In this document: positions 8,652 to 17,264 of the stretch, in pieces
How positions within the stretch are numbered: the first letter of the stretch is position 1
Layout of the letters: every line of letters begins with the position of its first letter
DNA from: Bryobacteraceae bacterium
GTDB taxonomy: Bacteria > Acidobacteriota > Terriglobia > Bryobacterales > Bryobacteraceae
DNA length: 64,000 nt
Direction: 5' to 3'
NCBI GenBank assembly: GCA_041394945.1
Contig: JAWKHH010000004.1
Coordinates: forward strand, 496,001 to 560,000
Program-made: the position numbers and the translations under genes
The notes under the pieces: model-generated
The model's input: the letters and a program-made list of their open reading frames with translations, nothing else
Told to the model about the DNA's origin: nothing
Databases searched by the model: none

Positions 8652-9542
8652 ATGCGACGCAGACAGCTTCTTCAGACCGCGGCGGCCTTCACTGCCGCCT
8701 CTTCGCAAATGCGAGGGAACGAACCAAAGTTCCGGCTGCGATATGGACCGCACCCCGGCATGTTCCGGAACTCGGTCGGCGAGGACATCCTCGATCAGAT
8801 CCAGTTCGCCGCCGACCAGGGCTTCACTGCTTGGGAGGACAACGGCGCCATGGGCCGCGACCCGGCGCTGCAAACCAAGATCGGCGATGCGCTCGAAAAG
8901 AACGGCATGAAGATGGGCGTGTTCGTCTCGATCGCCGACTTCAAGACGACCGATTTCGTCACCAAATCCGACGCCGTCTTCCGCGCCGCGATCCGCAAGG
9001 AGATGGAGAAAGCCGTCGAGTGCGCCAAACGCGTGCGCACCAAGTGGACCACCGTTGTGCCCTCGATCGTCAACAACCGGCTCGACCCGCACTTCCAGAC
9101 GGCGAACTGCGTCGAAAACTTGAAGTACCTGGCCGAAGTCTGCGAACCGTCGGGACTCGTGATGGTGCTCGAACCGCTCAACTGGTACGCCAACCACCCG
9201 GGGCTGTTCCTGCGCTCCGTCCCGCAGGGCTACATGATCTGCAAGGCGGTGAACTCGCCGAGCTGCAAGGTGCTCGACGATCTATATCACCAGCAGATCG
9301 ACGTCGGCAACCTGATTCCGAACATGGAGAAGGCGTGGGACGAGATCGCCTACATCCAGGTGGGCGACAATCCGGGGCGCAAGGAGCCGGGCACGGGCGA
9401 GATCAACTACCGCTCGATTTTCGGCTGGCTCCATCGCAAAGGCTACGACGGTGTGGTGGGCATGGAGCACGGCAACAGCAAGCCGGGCAAGGACGGTGAG
9501 ATGGCGGTGATCGCCGCCTATCGCGACGCCGACCGCTTCTAG
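8652..9542 (+). CDS. Xylose isomerase-like TIM-barrel protein with Tat-like leader (hydroxypyruvate isomerase-like)
   Basis: A 296-residue protein with a twin-arginine type leader (MRRRQLLQTAAAFTAAS), so it is probably exported folded. The rest is an AP endonuclease 2/xylose isomerase-like TIM barrel. Metal-binding and catalytic stretches visible are VLEPLNWY, HQQIDVGNL, AYIQVGDNPGR and the closing GYDGVVGMEHGNS. The last two resemble hydroxypyruvate isomerase and sugar phosphate epimerases. The substrate is not known. The ATG has GGAG 6 nt upstream. A start at 8604 lies inside the inverted repeat and is less likely. Confidence 0.8.
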   Translation: MRRRQLLQTAAAFTAASSQMRGNEPKFRLRYGPHPGMFRNSVGEDILDQIQFAADQGFTAWEDNGAMGRDPALQTKIGDALEKNGMKMGVFVSIADFKTTDFVTKSDAVFRAAIRKEMEKAVECAKRVRTKWTTVVPSIVNNRLDPHFQTANCVENLKYLAEVCEPSGLVMVLEPLNWYANHPGLFLRSVPQGYMICKAVNSPSCKVLDDLYHQQIDVGNLIPNMEKAWDEIAYIQVGDNPGRKEPGTGEINYRSIFGWLHRKGYDGVVGMEHGNSKPGKDGEMAVIAAYRDADRF

Positions 9543-9602
9543 CGCCGCGCCTCCCCGCGTGATAGGATCTTCTCAGATTCTTTCATTGCTTCGGGAGGTT
9601 TC

Positions 9603-12600
9603 ATGTCTAAAGCTCCTTTTCGCGCGGCTATCGCTCTGCTCGCGTGCATGCCGGCGCTGGCGCAGACTCAGTTCGCATCCGTGCGCGGCGTCGTCCAGGA
9701 TGGTTCCGGTGCGGTAATCCCCAACGCCACCCTCACTCTCACCAACATCAACCAGAATCGCGGCTGGGACACGCCCACCAACGAGGCCGGCGCCTACGTC
9801 TTCCAGCAGATTCCGCCCGGCAACTACACCCTCCAGGTGGAGGCGCAAGGCTTCAAGAAGTTCTCACGCGCCGGGCTGATTCTCCAGGTGGCGCAGATCG
9901 CCGAGATCAACGTGAGCATGGAACTCGGCGCGCTCACCGAGACGGTGCAGGTTTCGGCCGAGACGCCGCTGCTTGAAACGGCGAGTTCCACGCTCGGCGA
10001 AGTGGTGAACTCAGTGACAAGCGAAAACCTTCCGCTGAACGGCCGCAACGTGCTGCAACTGGTGGCGCTCACGCCTGGCATCAACGCGAACACGAGCTTC
10101 TACAATTCCGGCCAGGGTGGCGGCAGCATCACGGCCGTGGGATTCTCCGCCAACGGCGGGCGCAACGTGTCCACCGCGGTGATGCTCGATGGGTCGCCGC
10201 AGGAGGTGATGGGCTACAATCAGCCGGCCTACGTGCCGTCGCCGGACGCGCTGCAGGAGTTCAAGGTCCAGACCAACTCCATGGCCGCCGAGTACGGCCG
10301 CACCGGCGGCGCCGTGGTCAACATGGTTCATCGCTCCGGCGGTAGTCAGTTTCACGGCGTGCTGTATGAGTTTCTTCGCAACAACTCCTTCGACGCCAAC
10401 GGCTTCTTCAACAACTTGAACGGCCGGCAGAAGGCGGCGTTCCGCTACAACCAGTTCGGGTTCACCGCCGGCGGTCCGATGACGCCGTCGCGCCAGACGA
10501 CGTTCTTCTTCGTGAACTACGAAGGCATCCGCCAGGTGAATCCGGGTGAGGCCACGTTCTCCGTGCCCACCGCGCAGATGCGGCAGGGCGACTTCTCGCA
10601 GATCAACGGCGCGGTTTACGATCCGGCCACCATCAACGCCGCCGGCGCGCGCCAGCCGTTTGCCAACAACCGGATCCCGGCCGCCCGCATCAATCCGGTA
10701 GGCGCGAAGTTCGTTTCCTTCTACCCGGCGGCCAATCGCGACGGCATCGTGAACAACTACTTCTCGCAGGCCGGCGCCAGCACCGGACGAAACAACGTCT
10801 CGTTCAAGATTGACCGGCGCATTTCCGAGCGCCAGAACCTGTTCGGGCGCTTCTCCTGGGAGAACGGCACGACGAACCAGGCCAACCACTACGGCAACGC
10901 CGCCACGCCCACCCCGGGGTTCACCGGCGCCCGCAACCGCAGCGGCACGGTCGACGATTCGTGGGTCCGCGGCGGCTGGGTGTTGCATGGCAACTACGGC
11001 TACTCCTACCACTCGAATCCCCGCGGCCCGCTCGAGAACACCGTCACGTCCACCGAACTCGGCTTCCCGGCGGCGGTGGAGGCCGTGGCCCAGTTCCCCA
11101 TCTTCCCGACGGTGGCCGTGGCCGGCTACAGCCAACTTGGCCCCGAGGCGAGCTACATCATCGGCAACAAGTTCGAGACGCACACATGGGGCGGCGACGC
11201 CTCGAAGCTCTTCGGCACGCATACCGTGAAGTTCGGCGGCGCCTACCGGCTGAACCGCGTCTCGAACTTCCGGCCGAACAATCCGAACGGGAGCTACAAC
11301 TTCTCCGACGTGTTCCTGCGGCAGGTTTTCAATCGCACCGGCGGCGGCGATTCGATCGCGTCGATGCTGCTCGGCCTCGCCTCCGGCGGCCAGATGCGCT
11401 CTGAGCCTTCGATCGCACTGCAGGTGAAGTACTCGGCTTTCTACGTCCAGGACGACTGGCGGATCAACGACCGGCTGACGCTCAACTACGGCTTGCGCTG
11501 GGACATGGACTTCCCCCAGACCGAACGGTTTGACCGGACGTCCTGGTTCGACCTGCAGGCGCCCATTCCGCTTCAGGCGGCCGGCCTCGGACCGTTTCGG
11601 GGCGGGCTCGTCTTCGCCGGATCCCGGACCCCGGGCGCATCGCGCGGCGTGAAGGATCTCGACAGGAACAACTTCGCTCCGCGCCTCGGCCTCGCCTACA
11701 AGGTGACCAACCGCCTCGTGGTTCGTTCCGGCGCCGGTTTCTTCTATTCGCCCACCACCGGCATCGGCCCCAGCCCCACCGCCGCGGGCGCGCTCGGTTT
11801 CAACGCCATTACGCCCTTCACTTCCTCCATCGACGGCAACCGCACGCCCTACACCACCCTCAGCAACCCGTTCCCGGATGGCTTCATCGCTCCCGAGAAC
11901 GGGCAGAACGGTCTGCTGACGTTTGTCGGCCAGGGCATCAACGCGAACCTCCGCTACGACCGCGTGCCCTACTCCGTCCAGTGGAACTTCAACGTCCAGT
12001 ACGAATTGCCCGACAGCATGCTGCTCGACGTCGCCTACGCCGGAAACAGCGGCGCGAAGCTGCAGGCCAACGCGCAGCTCAATCAGATTCCGGACTCCGC
12101 GCTCGCCCTCGGCGATCAATTGAACGCCGTTGTCCCGAATCCCTTCTTCGGCGTGCTGCCGGCCGCCACCAACCTCGGCCGCGCCACCACCACGCGGGCG
12201 CAACTGCTGCGGCCCTATCCGTGGCTCACCGGCCTCACGCACCAATGGGGCAGTCAGGCGCATTCGAGCTATCACGCGCTGCAGACGAAGTTCCGGAAGC
12301 GCTATGCCGGCGGCCTGCAATTCCTGCTCGCATACACGTGGTCCAAGGCGATCGACGATGTGTCGTCGGTGGCCGGCTTCCTCGGCGACCAAAACCCCGG
12401 CTACACGAACAACAATCGCCGCGATCTGGACCGGTCCCTCTCAGCCACCCACACCCCGCACAACCTGGCGTTCAACTATCAGTGGGAGCTGCCGTTCGGC
12501 AAAGGCCGGCGATTCCTGAACGTGGGCGGCGTGGCGGACCAGGTGCTCGGCGGCTGGACGCTCAACGGCATCACGTCGATTCAATCGGGCTCGCCGATTT

Positions 12601-13001
12601 CGGTGGACTCGCGCAACAACACAACCGCCTCGCAGGGCGGCGGCCAGCGTCCCAACTCCACCGGGATCCAGAGCCAGACGCCAGGCAGCCCGAAGGATCG
12701 CATCTACGGCTGGTTCAACCCGGCCGCCTTCGCCGACGCGCCTCCCTACACCTTCGGCAACGTCGGGCGTTTCCTCCCGGACAACTTCGGCCCCGGTATG
12801 CACAACTGGGATGTTTCGATCCTGAAGAACTTCCCGATCGGGGAAAGCCTCCGGCTCCAGTTCCGCGGCGAGCTGTTCAACGCGTTCAACCTGGTGAACT
12901 TCCGGAACCCGGCGGCGGTGTTCGGCCAGCCGGCCTTCGGGCGCATCACGGCGGCGGACCCGGCGCGAATCATCCAGTTCGGGCTGAAGCTCTACTACTA
13001 G
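9603..13001 (+). CDS. Large Oar-like TonB-dependent receptor
   Basis: A 1132-residue outer-membrane protein. It has a signal peptide (cleavage near LAQ-TQ), a carboxypeptidase-regulatory-like beta sandwich (SVRGVVQDGSGAVIPNATL, about residues 25-105), and a plug with the Oar-like segments LPLNGRNVLQLVALTPG and EFKVQTNSMAAEYGRTGGAVVN. A long barrel closes with the aromatic FGLKLYY. Such receptors are greatly expanded in Solibacter-type Acidobacteria and probably import plant or microbial oligomers. The ligand is unknown. GGGAGG lies 5 nt before the ATG. It follows the TIM-barrel gene by 60 bases and may share its transcript. Confidence 0.9.
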   Translation: MSKAPFRAAIALLACMPALAQTQFASVRGVVQDGSGAVIPNATLTLTNINQNRGWDTPTNEAGAYVFQQIPPGNYTLQVEAQGFKKFSRAGLILQVAQIAEINVSMELGALTETVQVSAETPLLETASSTLGEVVNSVTSENLPLNGRNVLQLVALTPGINANTSFYNSGQGGGSITAVGFSANGGRNVSTAVMLDGSPQEVMGYNQPAYVPSPDALQEFKVQTNSMAAEYGRTGGAVVNMVHRSGGSQFHGVLYEFLRNNSFDANGFFNNLNGRQKAAFRYNQFGFTAGGPMTPSRQTTFFFVNYEGIRQVNPGEATFSVPTAQMRQGDFSQINGAVYDPATINAAGARQPFANNRIPAARINPVGAKFVSFYPAANRDGIVNNYFSQAGASTGRNNVSFKIDRRISERQNLFGRFSWENGTTNQANHYGNAATPTPGFTGARNRSGTVDDSWVRGGWVLHGNYGYSYHSNPRGPLENTVTSTELGFPAAVEAVAQFPIFPTVAVAGYSQLGPEASYIIGNKFETHTWGGDASKLFGTHTVKFGGAYRLNRVSNFRPNNPNGSYNFSDVFLRQVFNRTGGGDSIASMLLGLASGGQMRSEPSIALQVKYSAFYVQDDWRINDRLTLNYGLRWDMDFPQTERFDRTSWFDLQAPIPLQAAGLGPFRGGLVFAGSRTPGASRGVKDLDRNNFAPRLGLAYKVTNRLVVRSGAGFFYSPTTGIGPSPTAAGALGFNAITPFTSSIDGNRTPYTTLSNPFPDGFIAPENGQNGLLTFVGQGINANLRYDRVPYSVQWNFNVQYELPDSMLLDVAYAGNSGAKLQANAQLNQIPDSALALGDQLNAVVPNPFFGVLPAATNLGRATTTRAQLLRPYPWLTGLTHQWGSQAHSSYHALQTKFRKRYAGGLQFLLAYTWSKAIDDVSSVAGFLGDQNPGYTNNNRRDLDRSLSATHTPHNLAFNYQWELPFGKGRRFLNVGGVADQVLGGWTLNGITSIQSGSPISVDSRNNTTASQGGGQRPNSTGIQSQTPGSPKDRIYGWFNPAAFADAPPYTFGNVGRFLPDNFGPGMHNWDVSILKNFPIGESLRLQFRGELFNAFNLVNFRNPAAVFGQPAFGRITAADPARIIQFGLKLYY

Positions 13002-13294
13002 CAGCGCACCGTCCTGCGGCGCGAACACCTTCCCGCCGCAGCCCCACCTCCTTGCGGCGCAGCCGTGATTGGGCTCGGTTCGGCACCGGCCCTCTGCTTC
13101 CTGTCGCGCGACCGGCAGCTCGGGCGGGGCGACGTCTGTCGCCGCCCCCGTGGCGTCGCCCGCCGTTGTGGCCGACTGGCGCGGCGAAACCGCCCCGCCA
13201 AAAAGGAAACCGCGCGACCCGTTCGGCTTATCGCCTTGCGGAATCGCGCGGTGTGGGGAGGAGGAGAACCCCTGTTGATAAATCTTTCTTGCGG
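13002..13294. other. Intergenic stretch with no recognised feature
   Basis: GC-rich spacer between the end of the Oar-like receptor and the end of the convergent PEP-CTERM gene. No credible open frame, tRNA, or hairpin with a U-tract was found. Confidence 0.5.
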
Positions 13295-13984
13295 CTACAC
13301 CCGTCGCCGGCGCCGCGTCCAGCCGATCACGAGCAGGCCCGCGCCGATGAGAGCGGCCGTTGCCGGCTCCGGAATTGGCGAAACGATGAACTCAGCGGAG
13401 TAGGTGCTTTCCTCGGTATGGCCAAGCACGTTGAGGAAGTCGGCCTGGATCTGCTCCGGCGTCCGTCCGACAATCTGCGTAGTGAACGCGCCATTCCAGT
13501 AGGAAATGGCTGCGGTGTTGTCGGTCACCGTACCGCGCGCGTTCAGGCTGATCGTCGTGTTGGCGCCGTTCCGTTCCAGAGTGAACGGTGATCCAACGAA
13601 GACCGAGCACGGGCCCAACTGGGTGCAGTCCGTGTTCGCCGAGCCTGGTCCGAGCGCCTCGAGGTCAAACACCAGACCCGGGGCAGAAACCGGAAAGACC
13701 ATGAAGCCGGGAAGCGGTGGCAGTGCCACCAGGTCGAGAATTCGACCGGCGGCGCCCGTGCCGAGCGGTGTGCCCGCGTCGTAGGTTAGGGTGGTTCCGA
13801 TGGACGTTCCGAACGTGCCGTCGGGGCCGCCCGGCGGGGTCCAGTCAACGAACGTCGCACCGACGATTACGCCTTCGAATCCCGACGTAATCTTCATTGT
13901 GCCGATCACTCCTCCAAAAACACCGGAAGAGCATAGCATCAGCAGTAGCGGGAGTGAGGCTAGCGATCCAAATCTTCTTTGCAT
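13295..13984 (-). CDS. PEP-CTERM sorting-domain protein
   Basis: A 229-residue secreted protein. It has a signal peptide (SLPLLLMLCSSGVFG), a beta-rich mature region without a known domain, and a C-terminal sorting tail with PEPATAALIG, a hydrophobic helix, and a final arginine cluster. This is the PEP-CTERM signal processed by an exosortase, as used by extracellular-polysaccharide-producing bacteria. No exosortase is present in the window. AGGAGG lies about 11 nt before the ATG. Its promoter region is shared with the block starting at 14081 and contains palindromic TAGTAC-type sites. Confidence 0.85.
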   Translation of the reverse strand: MQRRFGSLASLPLLLMLCSSGVFGGVIGTMKITSGFEGVIVGATFVDWTPPGGPDGTFGTSIGTTLTYDAGTPLGTGAAGRILDLVALPPLPGFMVFPVSAPGLVFDLEALGPGSANTDCTQLGPCSVFVGSPFTLERNGANTTISLNARGTVTDNTAAISYWNGAFTTQIVGRTPEQIQADFLNVLGHTEESTYSAEFIVSPIPEPATAALIGAGLLVIGWTRRRRRV

Positions 13985-14022
13985 AATAGTAGTCCTCCTC
14001 TAGACAGGGTACTCCTCAGACT

Positions 14023-14034
14023 GTAGTATACTAC
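14023..14034. promoter_or_regulatory. Perfect 12-bp palindrome GTAGTATACTAC
   Basis: Sits in the AT-rich divergent spacer 39 bp upstream of the PEP-CTERM start codon and 47 bp upstream of the small frame at 14081. A TAGTAC copy follows at 14048-14053. It is a candidate operator. Confidence 0.45.
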
Positions 14035-14069
14035 CGACAAGCGCCTTAGTACATAGCAAATTCAGATTC

Positions 14070-14077
14070 TAGTACTA
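14070..14077. promoter_or_regulatory. 8-bp palindrome TAGTACTA next to a start codon
   Basis: The palindrome ends three bases before the ATG at 14081. The same core recurs at 17220-17226 and 17243-17248, beyond the other end of the block. It may be an operator overlapping the promoter of the small frame. Confidence 0.4.
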
Positions 14078-14080
14078 ATT

Positions 14081-14290
14081 ATGGAGTTTTCCTCACTGGA
14101 TTTGGGAGCCCATACTCCTCAAACTGACGCAGGAATTCCTCATCGCCGGGTCCTAGGTACCCGCATCATGGCCGCGGCAGCTCCCCTGAGCACCCATCCG
14201 GTTGTGGAGATCATGCAACGAATAGAAGGCAAGCCCCGACCGCCACGATATCTTGCGGTCCGTTTGAACTGTGAGGAGTCTGACGGTTGA
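14081..14290 (+). CDS. Small hypothetical protein coupled to a flavoprotein gene
   Basis: A 69-residue frame with no recognised domain. Its TGA stop overlaps the TTG start of the downstream flavoprotein in the form TTGA, which suggests translational coupling. Codon use is less GC-rich at third positions than in neighbouring genes, so it could be recently acquired or be only a leader frame. No clear Shine-Dalgarno is present. A TAGTACTA palindrome lies directly upstream. An internal ATG at 14168 would give a 40-residue product. Whether it is translated is uncertain. Confidence 0.4.
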   Translation: MEFSSLDLGAHTPQTDAGIPHRRVLGTRIMAAAAPLSTHPVVEIMQRIEGKPRPPRYLAVRLNCEESDG

Positions 14291-15876
14291 ACGGTCCGGT
14301 TCGGGACGAGTTCTTCCGGGTCCTAGGGTCATTGGGGGTATTCGATGACCCCCAAACGCTCCAGGCGGCCGCCTCCGCGACCTTCCAGACAGCCCAGGAA
14401 GTACCGCTGGTACTGCGGCCTGCGAACCGCGAAGAGGTCGAGCGCTGCGTCCTCGTGGCCAACCGGCTCGGGGTTCCGCTCTACCCCATCAGTACCGGCA
14501 AGAATTGGGGATACGGGTCGCGCGTGCCTCCCCGCACTGGCGCCATCCTCGTGGACCTCGGCCGCCTCAATCGCATCCTCGACTACAACGAGGAAAACGC
14601 CTATGTCGTTGTGGAGCCGGGCGTCACCCAGCGGCAACTGTACGAGTATCTCGCCGAGCGGGGTGGCAAGTTGTGGATGGATTGCAGCGGCGCCAGCCCC
14701 GATGCGAGCGTCGTGGCCAACGCACTCGAACGCGGCTTCGGCCACTCCCCCTACGCGGACCATTTCGCGCATGCCTGCCAGTTCGAAGTCGTGCTTGCCA
14801 ACGGCTCCGTCATCGAAACCGGCCACGGCCGCTTCGGGGCGGCGTCGGCGCCGACGTACCGCTGGGGATCGGGGCCGGTGCTCGATGGCTTGTTTTCGCA
14901 ATCGAACCTGGGAATCGTTACGCGCTGCTCACTCTGGCTGATGCCGAGGCCCGCACACTTCGAAGCATTCTTCTTCAGTTCCGATGATGACGGCGCTCTC
15001 GCCGCGATCGTCGATGCGCTACGCCCGTTGCGGCTCGACGGAACGCTCCGGAGCGGTGTCCACATCGGCAACGGCTACAAGGTGCTCTCCGGCCTGGGGC
15101 AGTATCCGTGGGAGGAAACCGGCGGGGCGACGCCCTTGAGCCCGGCCATCCTGCGGGACCTGGCGCGCCGCTACCAGTTCGGAGCCTGGAACGCGAGCGG
15201 AGCCATCTACGGAACGCGCGAACAGGTGGCCGTGACGCGCCGTCTGGTCCGCCGGGCGCTGCGAGGGAAGGTGCGCAAGCTGACCTTCGTCGACGAGCGG
15301 ATGTTGCGGATGGCCGGCCGCGTAAAAGGCGCCGCGCGCCTGATTCTCCGCTGGGATCTCGACCGCATGCTCGAATTGGTGTGGCCCTTGTTCGGCCTGC
15401 TGCAGGGCGTTCCAACCGGTCAGCCGCTCCGTAGCGTCTACTGGCGGAAGCGCGCTCCTCCGCCCGCCGATATGGACCCGGACCGCGACCGGTGTGGGCT
15501 GCTCTGGTGCGCCCCTGTCGCGCCGCTGCGGGGGGAGCACGCCGTCAAACTCGCCTCCATCGCCACCGCCACGCTGCTCGAGCACGGCTTCGAGCCGCAA
15601 ATTTCAATTACGCTGCTTACCGAGCGCACACTCGCGTGCATCGTATCGATCGGTTATGACCGGGACGTGCCCGGAGCCGACGAAGCGGCGCTGCGTTGCT
15701 ACGTGGAGTTGTCGGAACGGCTGCGCGCCGCCGGGTATCACTTCTATCGCCTGGGAATCCAGGGAATGGAGTACGCTCGAAGCCAGGGAGCCTACGACGA
15801 TCTCCTGCGAAAGCTGAAGCGCGCGCTCGATCCCAATGGCATCCTCGCGCCGGGGCGCTATCTGCCGGTCGATTAG
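14287..15876 (+). CDS. FAD-linked oxidase of the vanillyl-alcohol oxidase (PCMH) type
   Basis: A 529-residue flavoprotein. An N-terminal PCMH-type FAD-binding domain carries RPANREEVERCVLVANRLGV, PISTGKNWGYGSR, VVVEPGVTQRQLYEYL and a GxGP-like segment (WGSGPVLDGLF). A C-terminal cap ends with DPNGILAPGRYL, as in 4-cresol dehydrogenase and vanillyl-alcohol oxidase. Related enzymes oxidise para-substituted phenols, but the substrate here is unknown. GAGGAG stands about 9 nt before the TTG start, and the upstream frame ends in an overlap with it. The gene converges on the GNAT gene with 22 bases between the two stops. Confidence 0.85.
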   Translation: MNGPVRDEFFRVLGSLGVFDDPQTLQAAASATFQTAQEVPLVLRPANREEVERCVLVANRLGVPLYPISTGKNWGYGSRVPPRTGAILVDLGRLNRILDYNEENAYVVVEPGVTQRQLYEYLAERGGKLWMDCSGASPDASVVANALERGFGHSPYADHFAHACQFEVVLANGSVIETGHGRFGAASAPTYRWGSGPVLDGLFSQSNLGIVTRCSLWLMPRPAHFEAFFFSSDDDGALAAIVDALRPLRLDGTLRSGVHIGNGYKVLSGLGQYPWEETGGATPLSPAILRDLARRYQFGAWNASGAIYGTREQVAVTRRLVRRALRGKVRKLTFVDERMLRMAGRVKGAARLILRWDLDRMLELVWPLFGLLQGVPTGQPLRSVYWRKRAPPPADMDPDRDRCGLLWCAPVAPLRGEHAVKLASIATATLLEHGFEPQISITLLTERTLACIVSIGYDRDVPGADEAALRCYVELSERLRAAGYHFYRLGIQGMEYARSQGAYDDLLRKLKRALDPNGILAPGRYLPVD

Positions 15877-15898
15877 CCGCGAGCCGGAATTTCTCCGA

Positions 15899-16729
15899 CT
15901 AGCTCGCGGCCAGCAGCCGGTAGCCGTACGCCGGAACCATCGGCGTAACCGGAATCCGTACCGGCAGCGCGGGAGCGGCGACGATCTCGGCCGCCGCCAG
16001 GTCGCTGCAAAGAAGATCGAGGACGCTCGCGTAGCGCGGACTCGGCTGCTCGGAGTCGAACCGCAGGATCTCCATCTCGCAGTCGTACTTGGGGTCGAAG
16101 TAGCGCGGCAGCTCTTTCTCCCCGACCACCACCGATTGACCGCCGAGCCGCCGCAGGATCGACGCCGAGCAGTGGCGGACCGTGGCCGTGGTATAGGCGA
16201 TGCAACCGCCCAGCAGGCGCGATAGGGCGAAGGTGGAAAGGGCCAGCCTTAGTGCTTCGGCGCGGCAGCGGTAAGCTTCTGTCACCGCCCATCCGCCCAC
16301 TTCGGCCAACACGATTCCGCGGTCTTCCACCTCCCGGACGCTCTGTTCCAACGACGCCGCCAACACCGGATTCCACTGCGGTGATCGCGCCAGTTCACTG
16401 CGCCCCGCGCTGAGGTCGTGGAGCCTGGGGCTGCCGCCGAAGGCGCGGTATCGGGCGCACCCGATGATCTCACCCTCCGCGTCCACTCCCACTACATGCC
16501 AACTGTGTATGTCTTCGGATTGGATATGGCGTCCGTCGAAGCTGAGTTCGCCGGAATTGATGGCGCCGTCTTCGCAATAGATCCGGCCGCGGAAGCGTTG
16601 GACGTCACGGAGCCACTGTTCGCGGCTCGGCCCGTCACGAGTGACGAACCCGAAGGTCGGGTCGCTTCCCATGCTCGCCGGTGCGAGAACTACAAGTCGA
16701 GAACGGTTCGAATCACGTCGAATAGCCAT
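15899..16729 (-). CDS. GNAT-fold acyltransferase resembling LuxI/FeeM-type signal synthases
   Basis: A 276-residue protein. The N-terminal part (FRGRIYCEDGAI, residues 46-57, then DGRHIQSEDIHSWHVVGVD and GEIIGCARYR) follows the order seen in acyl-homoserine-lactone and N-acyl amino acid synthases. There, a substrate lid precedes the first GNAT strands. The second part has the cofactor-binding helix start (EAYRCRAEALRLAL, residues 151-164) and TTATVRHCSASILRRLGG. About 60 C-terminal residues are extra. The chosen ATG has GAGGGAG about 11 nt upstream; a TTG at 16768 would add 13 residues. The acyl donor and acceptor are unknown, and no LuxR-type regulator is seen. Confidence 0.65.
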   Translation of the reverse strand: MAIRRDSNRSRLVVLAPASMGSDPTFGFVTRDGPSREQWLRDVQRFRGRIYCEDGAINSGELSFDGRHIQSEDIHSWHVVGVDAEGEIIGCARYRAFGGSPRLHDLSAGRSELARSPQWNPVLAASLEQSVREVEDRGIVLAEVGGWAVTEAYRCRAEALRLALSTFALSRLLGGCIAYTTATVRHCSASILRRLGGQSVVVGEKELPRYFDPKYDCEMEILRFDSEQPSPRYASVLDLLCSDLAAAEIVAAPALPVRIPVTPMVPAYGYRLLAAS

Positions 16730-17264
16730 AGAGCTGCATACTCCCTCGATCTGCCGACAAATGAGCAATCAAGTGGGCGCAGCAACCGGTCATTCGACTT
16801 AGGCGTCGAAACTTGCAGCGTCTTCAGGCAAGGAAAGATATAGTCTGCCTGCTCTTCACACCCTTCCCGATGGACACGGGAACGGTTCTTCCGTCGTGCT
16901 GAGCAGGTCGTTATTTTTCCGAGTTTTCCTTGCCCGTTTCTCTCCTGTTACCTTCTGTATCGGCAACCAGGAAACCACGCTTTACACCGGAGCTGAAAAA
17001 TTCTCAAAGTCGGTTCACGGGCGGGCTCAGCGCGGGACCTGCGGGTCGGCTATGGTCCCGGACAAGCCGGACAGTCTGACCTAGCAATAACAGGACCAAA
17101 CTCACCCACTCGTTCCTTTCAACGACTTGTGGGGACACCCATCCCGCCCTGGCGGTAAATTTTGCCGCCTTTGGGTCCACTGCGGTCAGCATTGTAAGAA
17201 TTACATGGGCAAATTTTTATAGTACTGATACTAGAAGGGTTGTAGTACCTCGGATCCTCTAGGT
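16730..17264. other. Long AT-richer intergenic region with palindromic elements
   Basis: About 530 bases without a convincing gene. Composition is clearly less GC-rich than the flanks. It holds a hairpin at 17151-17169 (GGCGG and CCGCC arms around a TAAA/TTTT core). Near its right end are TAGTACT at 17220-17226, TACTAGAA at 17229-17236 and GTAGTAC at 17242-17248. It could contain the distant promoter of the GNAT gene, a small RNA, or remnants of an insertion. Two 62-residue open frames on opposite strands look accidental. Confidence 0.5.
17220..17248. promoter_or_regulatory. TAGTAC-type repeat cluster
   Basis: Contains TAGTACTGATACTAGAA followed by GTAGTAC. The core matches the sites at 14023-14077 on the far side of the same block, partly in inverted orientation (TTCTAGTACTA there, TACTAGAA here). 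It is either an operator family or the ends of an inserted segment. Confidence 0.4.

Noticed and set aside
10011..12392. 793-codon minus-strand frame opposite the first Oar-like receptor
   Set aside because: Antisense shadow of a protein with recognisable TonB receptor segments; no motif and no start context.
14147..14331. Direct repeat CCGGGTCCTAGG (near 14148 and 14317) considered as an attachment-site pair
   Set aside because: Only 12 bases, about 170 bases apart, no integrase nearby, and the second copy is inside the flavoprotein coding region.
16896..17192. Two opposing 62-residue frames in the long intergenic region
   Set aside because: No ribosome site, no domain, mutually overlapping, and composition unlike coding DNA of the window.
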